The notes under the pieces: generated by a model | Database searches by the model: none | What the model saw: only the letters and a program-made list of their open reading frames with translations | Told to the model about the DNA's origin: nothing | From: Bradyrhizobium genosp. SA-3 | Lineage (GTDB): Bacteria > Pseudomonadota > Alphaproteobacteria > Rhizobiales > Xanthobacteraceae | Assembly (NCBI RefSeq): GCF_004212635.1 | Contig: NZ_PSRT01000004.1 | Coordinates: forward strand, 1-64,000 | Length of the DNA stretch: 64,000 nucleotides | Reading direction: 5' to 3' | Translations under genes and position numbers: made by a program | Part shown: positions 8,837 through 17,742 of the stretch, in pieces | Position numbering within the stretch: the first letter of the stretch is position 1 | Layout of the letters: each line of letters starts with the position of its first letter

Positions 8837-10108
8837 TTAACGGCTCGATGCGGATGGATTGGTAGAGGCGACGCGCGTGAGCGCGAGCGCGGGCGTCGCC
8901 GACATCTTCACCAGGACGTCCTTGAGCGGATCCCGCGTCCAGGCCCTCGTCACGTAATCGCGATGGGTGATGCCCTCGCCAGTCTCGACGAACACCACGC
9001 TGCCGGGCCGCAATGGCCCGTCCATGTCTTCCGCGACGCTGATGCCCTTCTGCCGCAGCATGCTCATCAGCTCGCGGTCGCGCCGCGCGGTGTAGCGGGT
9101 GTAGGCACTGACGAAGAAGCCGGAACGGTGGCTCTCGATCCAGGACGCGAACTTGTCCATTTCGCCATAGACCGCGTCGAGCAGCACGACGCCGCGGACG
9201 CGGTCGCTGATGCCGCCGACCTCCAGGCTCCAGGCCGTCGGCAGGAAGCCGCCGCTGTAGCCGACGATCGCGATCGGCATGTTGGCGAAGGCCCGCGCGC
9301 TGTTGGGATCGCCGGTCAGGCGGGCGAGGTGGTTGGCCGATTCCTCCATGAAGCGCTTGAGGCCGCCCGCCTGCCAGAACTTGCCGGCGCTGGAATCGGC
9401 GGCATCGACCGCCATCTGCGGCGCAAGCAGGATGGCATTGGCGCCGGAATCGGTGATCTGTTTCGGCACCAGCTGCCGGTCGCGCACGTCGCGCTCGAGC
9501 GTCGCGCCATTGCCGTGGAAGAACACCACGATCACGCCCGGCTTGCGGACGTCGAAATGCTCGGGGACATGCACCAGCACGCGGCTGTCGCTGTAAGTTT
9601 CGTCCTGCCAGTAGACGCGCCCCGAATAGCTGCGGTGGCCGCGGCGGTCGCCCTTGGAGATGTTGAGGAAGGGTGCGTCAGAGGCGGGGTTGTTGCCGAA
9701 ATAGGGGAAGGCGGACGACTTCATGCTGACGAGCGTCGTCAGATCCTCCCGGGGCGGACGCTTGTAGGGGAGCTGCGGCTCGAGCGAAGCGACCTTGTAG
9801 GCCGCCTGCTCAGGTTGCGGCTGCTGGACAGCGCGCTTGGGCGAGAAGTCCGACATCTGCCGTTGCAGGAAACTCTCGCTCGCAGAGGGGAAGCGCTCCC
9901 TAAACTGCGGGGCAGGGAAGCGATCCTCGAACGTGTCGCCGCTTGCCACCTGCGTATTTGTCTTAGCGACCACCTGCACGTTGGCCTGCGAGTTCGCCGC
10001 GAGCGCCGCCGGATTGGGCGCCTTGCCGCATTGAACCAGCGTCAGCGACAGCGGCACCAAGGCTGAGATCAGACCGACCCGGAGCACGCGACCGCGCGCG
10101 CCGGACAT
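8837..10108 (-). CDS. Exported alpha/beta-hydrolase-fold protein
   Basis: About 423 residues: a hydrophobic N-terminal signal ending near SLTLVQC (lipobox-like but with Gln before Cys, so lipidation is doubtful), a Gln/Pro-rich low-complexity region to about residue 130, then an alpha/beta-hydrolase domain. Visible parts are the oxyanion segment FFHGNGA, the nucleophile elbow GYSGG (Ser about 285), an acidic residue in LLDAVYGEMD and a late His in THRDYV. Likely a periplasmic esterase or lipase-like enzyme. The start is uncertain: in-frame ATGs at 10189 and 10186 add 26-27 residues, but ATG 10108 puts the signal at the N-terminus. It is convergent with the small secreted protein gene upstream of it. 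Confidence 0.78.
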   Translation of the reverse strand: MSGARGRVLRVGLISALVPLSLTLVQCGKAPNPAALAANSQANVQVVAKTNTQVASGDTFEDRFPAPQFRERFPSASESFLQRQMSDFSPKRAVQQPQPEQAAYKVASLEPQLPYKRPPREDLTTLVSMKSSAFPYFGNNPASDAPFLNISKGDRRGHRSYSGRVYWQDETYSDSRVLVHVPEHFDVRKPGVIVVFFHGNGATLERDVRDRQLVPKQITDSGANAILLAPQMAVDAADSSAGKFWQAGGLKRFMEESANHLARLTGDPNSARAFANMPIAIVGYSGGFLPTAWSLEVGGISDRVRGVVLLDAVYGEMDKFASWIESHRSGFFVSAYTRYTARRDRELMSMLRQKGISVAEDMDGPLRPGSVVFVETGEGITHRDYVTRAWTRDPLKDVLVKMSATPALALTRVASTNPSASSR

Positions 10109-10492
10109 CGTCCGGTCTGCACGAGAGTCAGCTCTCAATTTCGGAACGGCCCCGACCATCCACCCATGACCCCAAGTCACGTCCATCAAGTCACGTCCAT
10201 CGGCGATCTTGAAACAATTGAGCCGACTGGCGTTTAGGCGACGTTAAGCGTCCGGTGAAACTTCCCCACATCCGGAACGCTCAAAGGGACCATGCAATCG
10301 TGTCCTGATTGTGGGGGAGGAGAACGGGATTGTCTGGGATTTGTGCAGGTTAATTGCCCAGCACCATGCATAAGAGGTGTTAAAATACCCGGTTCGCCTG
10401 CCTCATTTAACCCTTGTTAACCCTGCTTGAATTGACTGATCAATCTGCACGATGCTCCCCATGGGGCGAGACGCCTGAGGCTTGAGGACCCG
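10109..10492. other. Intergenic region between hydrolase and APC permease
   Basis: 384 bases between divergent genes. It holds a perfect tandem duplication of caagtcacgtccat (10173-10186 and 10187-10200) and AT-richer DNA towards the permease. Both promoters must lie here, but I cannot assign -35/-10 elements with confidence. No gene is visible. Confidence 0.6.
10173..10200. repeat. Two tandem 14-bp direct repeats
   Basis: The 14-mer caagtcacgtccat occurs twice head to tail. On the minus strand each copy contains an ATG, so the duplication creates alternative starts upstream of the exported hydrolase gene. Confidence 0.85.
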
Positions 10493-11860
10493 ATGACAGC
10501 ATCAGATGCGGGTACCGCGCCCTGGACTGGCCGGCTGACCGGAAGCGGGTCGGGGGTCTCCGTTCTGGTCGCGACCGCCATTGTCGTCGCCGACATGATC
10601 GGGGTCGGCGTCTTCACCAGCCTCGGCTTCCAGGTCAAGGACATCCCGTCCGGCTTCTCGATTCTGCTGCTCTGGACGGTCGGCGGCATCGTCGCGCTGT
10701 GTGGGGTGTTCTCCTACAGCGAATTGGGCGCGATGTTTCCGCGCTCGAGCGGGGAGTACAACTTCCTCGGCCGCGCCTATCATCCCGCCTTCGGCTTTCT
10801 CGCCGGCTGGGTCTCGGCGACGGTGGGATTTGCGGCGCCGGTCGCGCTCGCCGCGATGGCGTTCGGCGAATACGCCAAATCGGTCGTGCCCGATCTGCCG
10901 CCGATCCCGCTCGCCATCGGCGTGGTGTGGCTGGTTTCGCTCGTGCAACTGACCGGCGTCAGGCACTCCTCGACCTTCCAGCTGATCTCGACGATTATCA
11001 AGGTCGTGCTGATCGTCGCCTTCCTGGTGGCTGGATTCATCATCGGCGTGCCGCAGCAGATCGCCTTCATGCCGCAGCCGGGCGATCTCGCCCACATCGT
11101 CAGCGCGCCGTTCGCGATCGGGCTCGTCTTCGTGATGTACTCGTTCTCGGGCTGGAATGCCGCGACCTACATCATCGGCGAGATGAACACGCCGCAGCGG
11201 AGCCTGCCGCGCGCGTTGCTCGCGGGCACGCTGATCGTGCTCGTGCTCTACGTCGCGCTGAACGCGGTGTTCCTCTACTCGACGCCTGTCAGCGCGCTGG
11301 CCGGCCAGCTCGACGTTGCCAGTGTCGCCGGCAGCGCCATCTTCGGCGGCCTCGGTGGCAGGATCGTCGGCGCGATGATCTGTGTCGGTCTGATCTCCTC
11401 GATCAGCGCGATGATGTGGATCGGACCGCGCGTGATGATGACGATGGGCGAGGACATTCCGGCGCTGCGCGTGTTCTCGCGGAGGTCGGCGAACGGTGCG
11501 CCGGCCTATGCCATCCTGTTCCAGCTCGCCGTCGCAACCCTGCTGCTGTTCACGCGCAGCTTCGAGGCGGTGCTCGACTTCATCCAGTTCGCGCTGCTGT
11601 TCTGCTCGTTCTTCACCGTCGCCGGCGTGATCAAGCTGCGCATCACCGATCCCGATTTGCCGCGGCCCTATCGCGCCTGGGGATACCCGTTCACGCCGCT
11701 GGTTTTCCTGCTCGTGACCGCGTTCATGATGTACTACCTGTTGACTGAGCGACCGGTGCAGTCGCTGTCGGGGATGCTCGTCATGCTCTCGGGCCTGCTG
11801 ATATATGTTGTTTTCCGCAGGCGGCCGGTTGCCGCTGGCAATTCATCACATCGCGAATAA
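10493..11860 (+). CDS. APC-family amino acid/polyamine permease
   Basis: Inner-membrane transporter of 455 residues with about 12 hydrophobic segments. The first helix carries the broken-helix signature (VVADMIGVGVFTSLGFQ), followed by the helix-2/3 region with SYSELGAMFPRSSGEYNFL, both typical of the APC superfamily. Probable substrate: amino acids or polyamines. ATG 10493 has gagg 5 bases upstream. The stop is only two bases from the next start, so it is cotranscribed with the secreted protein gene. Confidence 0.9.
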   Translation: MTASDAGTAPWTGRLTGSGSGVSVLVATAIVVADMIGVGVFTSLGFQVKDIPSGFSILLLWTVGGIVALCGVFSYSELGAMFPRSSGEYNFLGRAYHPAFGFLAGWVSATVGFAAPVALAAMAFGEYAKSVVPDLPPIPLAIGVVWLVSLVQLTGVRHSSTFQLISTIIKVVLIVAFLVAGFIIGVPQQIAFMPQPGDLAHIVSAPFAIGLVFVMYSFSGWNAATYIIGEMNTPQRSLPRALLAGTLIVLVLYVALNAVFLYSTPVSALAGQLDVASVAGSAIFGGLGGRIVGAMICVGLISSISAMMWIGPRVMMTMGEDIPALRVFSRRSANGAPAYAILFQLAVATLLLFTRSFEAVLDFIQFALLFCSFFTVAGVIKLRITDPDLPRPYRAWGYPFTPLVFLLVTAFMMYYLLTERPVQSLSGMLVMLSGLLIYVVFRRRPVAAGNSSHRE

Positions 11861-11862
11861 AC

Positions 11863-13074
11863 ATGCTTCGACCCCTGAGAATTGCAGCCGTCGCCCTTGC
11901 CGTGCTGGCTGCGGCCGTCTCGTCCGCATGTGCCGCCGAGGTCACCTTCGACGACACCGCGCGCTTCCTTGCGGGCATGCAGCCTTCGGCGGACTCGCCG
12001 CTGGTGCCGCTCACGAAAGATCCGGGCTGGCAGCGTCATGCGAAATTCTTCGATGGCGCCTTCGCCCAGCTCGAGCAACGGCAGCTCTCGAAGATCCGCA
12101 GCTGGGCCGACGTCAATCTCGCCGCGCCCCGGCCAACCATGTTCTACATGTTCAGTGGCCCGGACTTCCTCTACGCCAACGCCTTCTATGCCAAGGCCAG
12201 CACCTACGTGCTCGGCGCGCTCGAACCGGTGGGGGCGGTGCCCGACCTGACGCGGCTGCCGCGTGGTTCGGTCGGCACTGCGCTCTACAACGTCGAGCGC
12301 TCGCTCGCCTCGATCCTGAGTTTTTCGTTCTTCATCACCAAGCAGATGAAGGTCGACCTGCACGCCAATCAGGTCAACGGCACGCTGCCGATCCTCTATG
12401 TCTTCCTCGCGCGCTCCGGCAAGACCATCCGCAATGTCGAGATGATCGCGCTCGATGACAAGGGAGGGGTGCATACGGCCGGCGACAATCCGGGCCCCAA
12501 CGCGACGCGCGGCGTCCGCATCACCTTCGCCGGCAGCGATGGGGAAGCGCGCACGCTGTATTATTTCTCGACTGATCTTTCCAATTCGGGTGCACGCACG
12601 GCCGGCTTCCTGAAATTCTGCGAGACGCTCGGGCCCGGCAACAGCCTGCTCAAGAGCGCGTCCTATCTGCTCCATTCCGGCAATTTCACCGTCGTGCGCG
12701 ATTGGCTGCTCGCCAACAGCGTCACCATCATCCAGGACGATTCCGGCATTCCACTTGCGAATTACAGCGCGCGGCAATGGCGGTTCTTCCCGTTCGGCCG
12801 TTATCTCGGTCCGATCGATGAATTCCCAGGCCGCTACCAGGAGCGCTACGCCGAACTGTTCACGCGCGCCCAACCGATCGATTTCGGCGTGGGCTATCGC
12901 TGGCGGACGCACGAGTCGAACCTGCTGCTGTCGGTGAAGGTGCCGGGCAGCGAGGCCGCGCCGGCGGAGACCACTTCGTCCGCCGAGCCGTCGCCAAAGC
13001 CGCCACGGCCGAAGCGGCTACGTCCGCCGGAGTCGATCCCGCCGCAGTCCGGGCGCTTTTTCTGGTTCCGCTAG
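11863..13074 (+). CDS. Secreted protein of unknown function, cotranscribed with APC permease
   Basis: 403 residues with a clear signal peptide (MLRPLRIAAVALAVLAAAVSSACA, cut before AEV) and a Pro/Lys/Arg-rich C-terminal tail after about residue 355. I do not recognise a domain. The mature part has a mixed alpha/beta appearance with aromatic-rich segments (FYMFSGPDFLYANAFY, RWRFFPFGRYLGP-like). It starts two bases after the permease stop, so the two products may act together. A periplasmic binding or modifying role is only inference. Confidence 0.8.
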   Translation: MLRPLRIAAVALAVLAAAVSSACAAEVTFDDTARFLAGMQPSADSPLVPLTKDPGWQRHAKFFDGAFAQLEQRQLSKIRSWADVNLAAPRPTMFYMFSGPDFLYANAFYAKASTYVLGALEPVGAVPDLTRLPRGSVGTALYNVERSLASILSFSFFITKQMKVDLHANQVNGTLPILYVFLARSGKTIRNVEMIALDDKGGVHTAGDNPGPNATRGVRITFAGSDGEARTLYYFSTDLSNSGARTAGFLKFCETLGPGNSLLKSASYLLHSGNFTVVRDWLLANSVTIIQDDSGIPLANYSARQWRFFPFGRYLGPIDEFPGRYQERYAELFTRAQPIDFGVGYRWRTHESNLLLSVKVPGSEAAPAETTSSAEPSPKPPRPKRLRPPESIPPQSGRFFWFR

Positions 13075-13095
13075 GCTATTCGCTGAGGCCCGGCG

Positions 13096-13653
13096 TCAAG
13101 GAGTCTGGGCGACGACGACCAGAACCTCAGCCTTCTGCCGCCCGAGGCTCCTGACCTCGTGCGGCGTCTCGCCTGAAAAGTAAAGGCAATCGCCCTTGCC
13201 GAGGACGAGTTCCTCGCCGTCCAGCTTGATCGCGATCCTGCCGTTGATGACGAACAGCAGCTCCTCGCCGGCGTGCGAGGCGCGCGTCGCCGCCTTGTGC
13301 GGCGGGCTGAGCAGGAACGGTTCCATCATCTTGCGGGTGCGGCCGGTTGCCAGTGGCACCACGCCAAACGTGTCCTGGAACAGCGGCACGCTGCCACCTT
13401 CGCGGCGGAACAACGTGTAGCGTGGCGCCGGCTCGGCGTTCGGGTCGAAGAAGTTCGCGACATTGACCTCGAGGGCGGCGGCCATCCGAAGCAGGGCGGC
13501 GAGCGAGGGGATTTTGAGGTTGCGCTCGACCAGCGAAATGTAGCCGCGCGTGAGGTCGCTCTGCTTCGCAAGCTGGTCCAGCGTCAGGCCCTTGGCGATC
13601 CGCGCCTGGCGGATGTTGGCTCCGACCGCTGTCGCTTTGCTGACGTCAAGCAC
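13096..13653 (-). CDS. XRE-family transcriptional regulator with cupin domain
   Basis: DNA-binding regulator of 185 residues: an N-terminal helix-turn-helix (IRQARIAKGLTLDQLAKQSDLTRGYIS split over about 12-38) and a C-terminal small-molecule-binding cupin (about 110-180, with SHAGEELLFVINGRI and FSGETPHEV). GTG 13653 is chosen because gggaga lies 7 bases before it and the length then matches the family; longer in-frame starts up to 13854 add residues unlike the family. It is divergent from the MHS transporter, MOSC and reductase genes, and is a good candidate for their regulator, sensing a metabolite through the cupin. Confidence 0.9.
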   Translation of the reverse strand: MLDVSKATAVGANIRQARIAKGLTLDQLAKQSDLTRGYISLVERNLKIPSLAALLRMAAALEVNVANFFDPNAEPAPRYTLFRREGGSVPLFQDTFGVVPLATGRTRKMMEPFLLSPPHKAATRASHAGEELLFVINGRIAIKLDGEELVLGKGDCLYFSGETPHEVRSLGRQKAEVLVVVAQTP

Positions 13654-14009
13654 GCAAGAATCTCCCGAACTGCTCGCGCCTGTTTTGCAACAGATGGCGC
13701 CCGACTGCCAGCCCGGCGGCCCAGGCCAGGCCACGCCGGTCGCCTGCAAGCGTATTCCAAGGGAAAACACAAGAGCGAAAATTTCAGGCACGGCCGCGGA
13801 TATTATGAGCAAGTGAACTAGCATAGCCTGAAAAATAGCTGAATTTAAGTGCAAATCGTCAGCCTTGCCGCGATCGACGGCATTTGCCGCGTTCCGTGGC
13901 GTTGATTTCTAATAGTAAACATGGTCGATTTTACCGTCGTGGCTGCCGATGGGCTCCACGCACCTAACCAACTGCTTTTCCCTGGCGCCGGTACCTTTTG
14001 GAGAGATCG
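13654..14009. other. Divergent promoter region, XRE-cupin / MHS transporter
   Basis: 356 bases with a noticeably AT-rich middle and right part (about 13810-13925, including cctgaaaaatagctgaattt and gatttctaatagtaaaca). It should contain both divergent promoters and the operator of the XRE-cupin protein. I see no unambiguous palindrome or gene. Confidence 0.55.
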
Positions 14010-15322
14010 ATGACCGTAGCAGACGACGTAACCCTGAACGTAGCGCCGGACGAGGCGGCGAGCTTACGACGGATCGTGTGGTCGAGCGTGATCGGCACCG
14101 CGGTCGAATGGTACGACTTCCTCATCTACGGCACGGCGACCGCACTGGTGTTCAACAAGGTCTTCTTCGCCGCCGGCAATCCCACGCTCGCCACCATTGC
14201 CGCCTTCGGCACCTATGCGGTCGGCTTCCTGGCGCGGCCGCTGGGCGCTGCGATCTTCGGCCATTACGGCGACCGGGTGGGACGCAAGGCGATGCTCGCG
14301 ATCACGATCATGGTGATGGGCATCGGCACCTTCCTGATCGGCCTGCTGCCGACCTATCAGCAGATCGGTATCGCAGCGCCGCTGCTGCTGATCGGGCTGC
14401 GCTTCCTCCAGGGCATTGGCCTCGGCGGCGAATGGGGCGGCGCCGTGCTGATGGTGGTGGAGAACTGCCCGACGCATCGTCGCGGCCTGCTCGGCAGCAT
14501 GGTGCAGGTCGGTAATCCCATCGGCAATCTGGCTGCTATTGGCATGTTCGCGCTGGTGGCGAGCCTGCCGGAAAGCGACTTCATGGCTTACGGCTGGCGC
14601 ATTCCCTTCCTGATCTCGATCCTCCTGGTTGGCGTCGGCCTGTACATCCGCCTCAACATGGAGGAGACCGCGGCCTTCCGTCAGGTTCAGGCCAAGAAGG
14701 ACGTTGCGAAGCTGCCGCTGGTCGAGATCTTCACGCATCACCGCAGGCCCTTCTTCACCGCGGTCGGTCTCAAGATTTCCGAGATCGCCTATGCCAGTAT
14801 CGGCGGCGTGTTCGTGATGTCCTATGCCACCGCCAATCTGGGACTGCGCGGGCGGTGGTGCTGAACGGTGCCTTTGCCGCGTCGATGGTCGCGCTGCTTG
14901 CCATTCCGCTGTTCGGCTGGCTGTCCGATCTCGTCGGCCGCAAGACCATGTTCTATGCGAGCTGCGTGTTCTCGGCGCTGTTTGCCTTCCCGCTGTTCTG
15001 GCTGCTCGATAGCCGCGATCCCACCATCGTCATCTGCACCATCGTGGTCGCGATCACCTTCGGTCAGATGGTGATGTTCGGCATCGGCGCGCCCTGGTAT
15101 TCCGAACTGTTCTCCGCGCGGCTGCGTTACAGCGGCGCTTCGCTCGGCTTTCAGGTCGGCGCAGCCCTGAGCGGTGGGTTGACCCCGCTGATCGCGGCCT
15201 CTCTGATGGCGTGGAGCGGCGGCGCCACCTGGCCGGTTTCGCTGCTGCTGATCGCGTGCGCTGGCATCACCGCGACGGCGACTAGTTTCGCGCCGGAGAT
15301 GGCGAACAAGGAACTGACCTGA
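14010..15322 (+). pseudogene. MHS-family MFS transporter, frameshifted
   Basis: Metabolite:H+ symporter (ProP/ShiA-like) interrupted by a frameshift. The first part (to about 14846) has SVIGTAVEWYDFLIYGTA, the loop GHYGDRVGRKAML and the helix-4 segment GLRFLQGIGLGGEWGG. The reading frame then runs to a stop at 14864, while the rest of the protein (GAFAASMVALLAIPLFGWLSD onwards, to 15322) continues in the -1 frame. Inserting one C at about 14847 (ctgcgcggg to ctgccgcggg) restores one ORF of about 437 codons. Start ATG 14010 follows ggagag. With the flanking MOSC and reductase genes it forms a probable operon. The lesion is either a sequencing deletion or a recent mutation; the transporter looks otherwise intact. 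Confidence 0.88.
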
Positions 15323-15377
15323 TCCCGCGGCGCGCCGCTACCTGCGGCGCGCCATCGCTTCTGACAAGGATTCCATC

Positions 15378-15899
15378 ATGCTCAATACCGTCAGCGCCGG
15401 CTCGGCGCAAAAGGCAGCACAGCTCGGCTGGACCGGGGTGGTGCGCTTCCTCCATCTTGCTCCGCGTGCGTTCCTGCCGATGCGCGCAGCTGAGACGGTC
15501 ACCCTCGTCGCCGGCAAGGGGATCGAGGGCGACCGCTACATGATCGGCAAGGAGGAAGGGTTTTACTCGCACAAGCCGGAAGAGGGCCGGCAGGTCACCC
15601 TGTTCGAGCTCGAGACACTCGTAGCCCTCAAGCGCGATGCCGGCATCGGGCTCGGTCCCGAAGAGCATCGGCGCAACGTCTCGGTCGAAGGCGTGCCGCT
15701 CAATCACCTCGTCGGCCGCCGCTTCTGGCTGGGTGAGACCCTGCTGGAAGCGACGCGGCTGTCGGTACCGTGCCGGCATATCGAGGAGATCACCGGCAAG
15801 GCGATCTTCGATCCCCTGATCAATCGCTCCGGCCTCAACTGCAAGATCCTGCAGGGCGGCATCGTCAGGATCGGCGACACCGTGCGGAACGCGACATGA
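15378..15899 (+). CDS. MOSC domain protein
   Basis: 173-residue single-domain MOSC protein (molybdenum cofactor sulfurase C-terminal domain, YiiM-like). It shows the expected GKGIEGDRY motif, a QVTLFELE segment, RRNVSVEG and the conserved cysteine in SVPCRHIEE that binds molybdenum cofactor in the family. Known relatives (YiiM, YcbX, mARC) reduce N-hydroxylated compounds. Its stop overlaps the start of the flavin/2Fe-2S reductase gene (ATGA), so the reductase is the likely electron donor. The substrate is unknown. Confidence 0.88.
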   Translation: MLNTVSAGSAQKAAQLGWTGVVRFLHLAPRAFLPMRAAETVTLVAGKGIEGDRYMIGKEEGFYSHKPEEGRQVTLFELETLVALKRDAGIGLGPEEHRRNVSVEGVPLNHLVGRRFWLGETLLEATRLSVPCRHIEEITGKAIFDPLINRSGLNCKILQGGIVRIGDTVRNAT

Positions 15900-16852
15900 G
15901 CGCGCGCCCGATCACGACGGTCAAGACGATTGTCACCAGCATCGAGCAGGCGGGGGCAGACATCAAGCTGTTCACGCTGGCCGATCCCGACCGGTGGGAA
16001 CTGCCGCCGTTCAAGCCCGGCGCACATATCGACCTGCATCTGCCGAACGGGCTCGTGCGCACTTACTCGCTGTGCAATGAGCCCGCGGACAACACGCGCT
16101 ATGTCATCGCGGTCAAGCGCGAAGCGAATGGGCGCGGCGGCTCGCGGGCGCTGCATGATCAATTCGGCATCGGTGATGTCATCGGCGTTTCATTGCCGCG
16201 CGGCGGGCTGGAGCCCGATGCGCGCATCGGGCGCTACGTGTTCGTGGCGGGTGGCATCGGCGTGACGCCGTTCCTGTCGGTGGCGCGGCATCTCCAACGA
16301 ACGGCGCAGGCCGAAGTCACGCTGCATCTGGTGGTGCGCGAGGAGGTGCCGCTCGCCGTGCCTCTCGGCTCACTGATCGAGGCGGGGACTGTCGTCGTGC
16401 ATCGGACGTCGCGAGAGAGACGTCCTGATCTCGCGGAGTTGGTCGGCGATCCCGATCCGGAGACCCTGGTGGCTTGCTGCGGCCCGGAAGGCATGACCGC
16501 CGATTTCGAGCGCCTGACCACAGCCTGGCCAACGGCCAACGTTCATATCGAGCGCTTTGTCGCGCCGCCACCGATCATCGATCCCGATGCCAAACCATTC
16601 ACATTGTCGCTTGCGCGCTCGGGTACCGAGATCCAGGTACGCGCGGGCCAGACCATGCTGGCCGCGTTGCAGGAAGGCGGCATCGATATCGCGATCTCCT
16701 GTTGCGGCGGCATCTGCGGCGCCTGCAAGGTCGGGTGGCTCGAGGGCAAACCGGTACACCGCGACCGCATTCTGTCGCCCTACGAGCGCCAGCGCTATCT
16801 CATGGTGTGCGTCGCCGGATCGGACGCGGAGCGGCTGGTGCTGGATCTCTGA
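15896..16852 (+). CDS. PDR/VanB-type FMN, NADH, 2Fe-2S oxidoreductase
   Basis: 318-residue class IA (phthalate dioxygenase reductase-like) electron-transfer protein. Order: flavin-binding barrel with RTYSLCNEP (about 60), NAD-binding domain with VAGGIGVTPFLSV (about 115) and CCGPEGM, and a C-terminal plant-type ferredoxin with C-x4-C-x2-C (CCGGICGAC) and a last Cys in LMVCV. It moves electrons from NADH via FMN to the 2Fe-2S centre. Such reductases often serve Rieske oxygenases, but none is here; the partner is most likely the MOSC protein, whose gene overlaps by four bases. Confidence 0.92.
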   Translation: MSARPITTVKTIVTSIEQAGADIKLFTLADPDRWELPPFKPGAHIDLHLPNGLVRTYSLCNEPADNTRYVIAVKREANGRGGSRALHDQFGIGDVIGVSLPRGGLEPDARIGRYVFVAGGIGVTPFLSVARHLQRTAQAEVTLHLVVREEVPLAVPLGSLIEAGTVVVHRTSRERRPDLAELVGDPDPETLVACCGPEGMTADFERLTTAWPTANVHIERFVAPPPIIDPDAKPFTLSLARSGTEIQVRAGQTMLAALQEGGIDIAISCCGGICGACKVGWLEGKPVHRDRILSPYERQRYLMVCVAGSDAERLVLDL

Positions 16853-16853
16853 G

Positions 16854-16982
16854 CTACCAGTGCACGCTCTGGCTCGGCACGATGAACGCCGTCGTGCTTG
16901 GCGGCGTTGCGAGGCTCGTCGCCAGATACCAGCCGGAGCCGAGCACGAGCGCCAGCAGGGCGACGATCGCGAGCAGATCCAT
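16854..16982 (-). CDS. Possible 42-residue single-pass membrane protein
   Basis: Short ORF beginning MDLLAIVALLALVLGSGWYL, one convincing transmembrane helix followed by a Thr/Pro/Ser-rich tail ending QSVHW. It ends right beside the reductase stop. There is no strong ribosome site, and a longer in-frame start exists at 17063. It resembles the many tiny membrane proteins of Bradyrhizobium, but I cannot confirm it is expressed. Confidence 0.4.
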   Translation of the reverse strand: MDLLAIVALLALVLGSGWYLATSLATPPSTTAFIVPSQSVHW

Positions 16983-17155
16983 GGTTCTGGGGTCGTGGTG
17001 GCCTCGCCGACCAGGATTTGGCTTAAGCCTGAAGGGAAAATGAGGGCTGATTTTCCAGCGCATTGTTGTTTCCTCCCCTGTGGGAGCATCACATCAACGC
17101 GAGCCGAGAGTTCCGGTTCCAGACAAGACAGCGATGCGCAAAGCACCGCAGCAAC

Positions 17156-17494
17156 TTAGGATGCGTTGACCCCGCGCCAACGGCCGTAGCGCCAGGGCAG
17201 GTACCAGCGCGCGCCTTGCGGTGCGGTGAGCGGTACGTTGTCGATGCCTGAGGTGCCGAAGGGATTGCAGCGCAATAGGCGCGCAAGCGTCATCCAGCCA
17301 CCGGCCCAGAGTCCGAACCGTTCGATCGCTTCGTCGCCATAGACGGAGCAGGTCGGCAGGTGCCGACAATTGTAACCGACCAGCGGCGAGAGCGTATGGC
17401 GGTAGAGCCAGATCAGAGCGCGTCCGAATCTGCGCGGGAGCCGGAGCGCGCCCGTGATCGGATTGGAACAATGCTCGCAGGCTGATTGCTTCAT
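17156..17494 (-). CDS. yidD: Membrane protein insertion efficiency factor YidD
   Basis: 112-residue small cationic protein. The YidD core is plain: YRHTLSPLVGYNCRHLPTCSVYGDEAIERFG split over about residues 31-62, including the C-R-x-x-P-T-C-S-x-Y signature, followed by RLLRCNPFGTSGIDNVP. Known role: a peripheral inner-membrane factor assisting YidC-dependent insertion. It has extra N- and C-terminal tails relative to the short form. It is not next to rnpA, rpmH or yidC here, which is usual in this lineage. Confidence 0.93.
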   Translation of the reverse strand: MKQSACEHCSNPITGALRLPRRFGRALIWLYRHTLSPLVGYNCRHLPTCSVYGDEAIERFGLWAGGWMTLARLLRCNPFGTSGIDNVPLTAPQGARWYLPWRYGRWRGVNAS

Positions 17495-17742
17495 ATGCGC
17501 TTTGCTGCGACTTTAAGCGACGGATTGCTCGGTTCCGGCGCAGGGAACTGTAAGCTGTTGTTTGCGCGCCATATTTTGCCTGCTTTCTGGGAGCAGTGCA
17601 GCAAGTATCTGTGGACGAGCTGTATTCGCCCGGATACCATTTTTATGACGCCCGTGTGTAGAAACATACGCCTGTATGATGGACTCAGAGGGCGCTACCG
17701 GGGATTGTTTGGGGACCTTTGGGGCTTGGGGAAGGAACCAGA

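Noticed and set aside
13654..13854. N-terminal extension of the XRE-cupin regulator
   Set aside because: The added 67 residues are unlike the family and the GTG at 13653 has a good ribosome site.
15896..16852. Reductase component of a Rieske oxygenase system
   Set aside because: No oxygenase alpha subunit or Rieske ferredoxin is in the window; the coupled neighbour is a MOSC protein.
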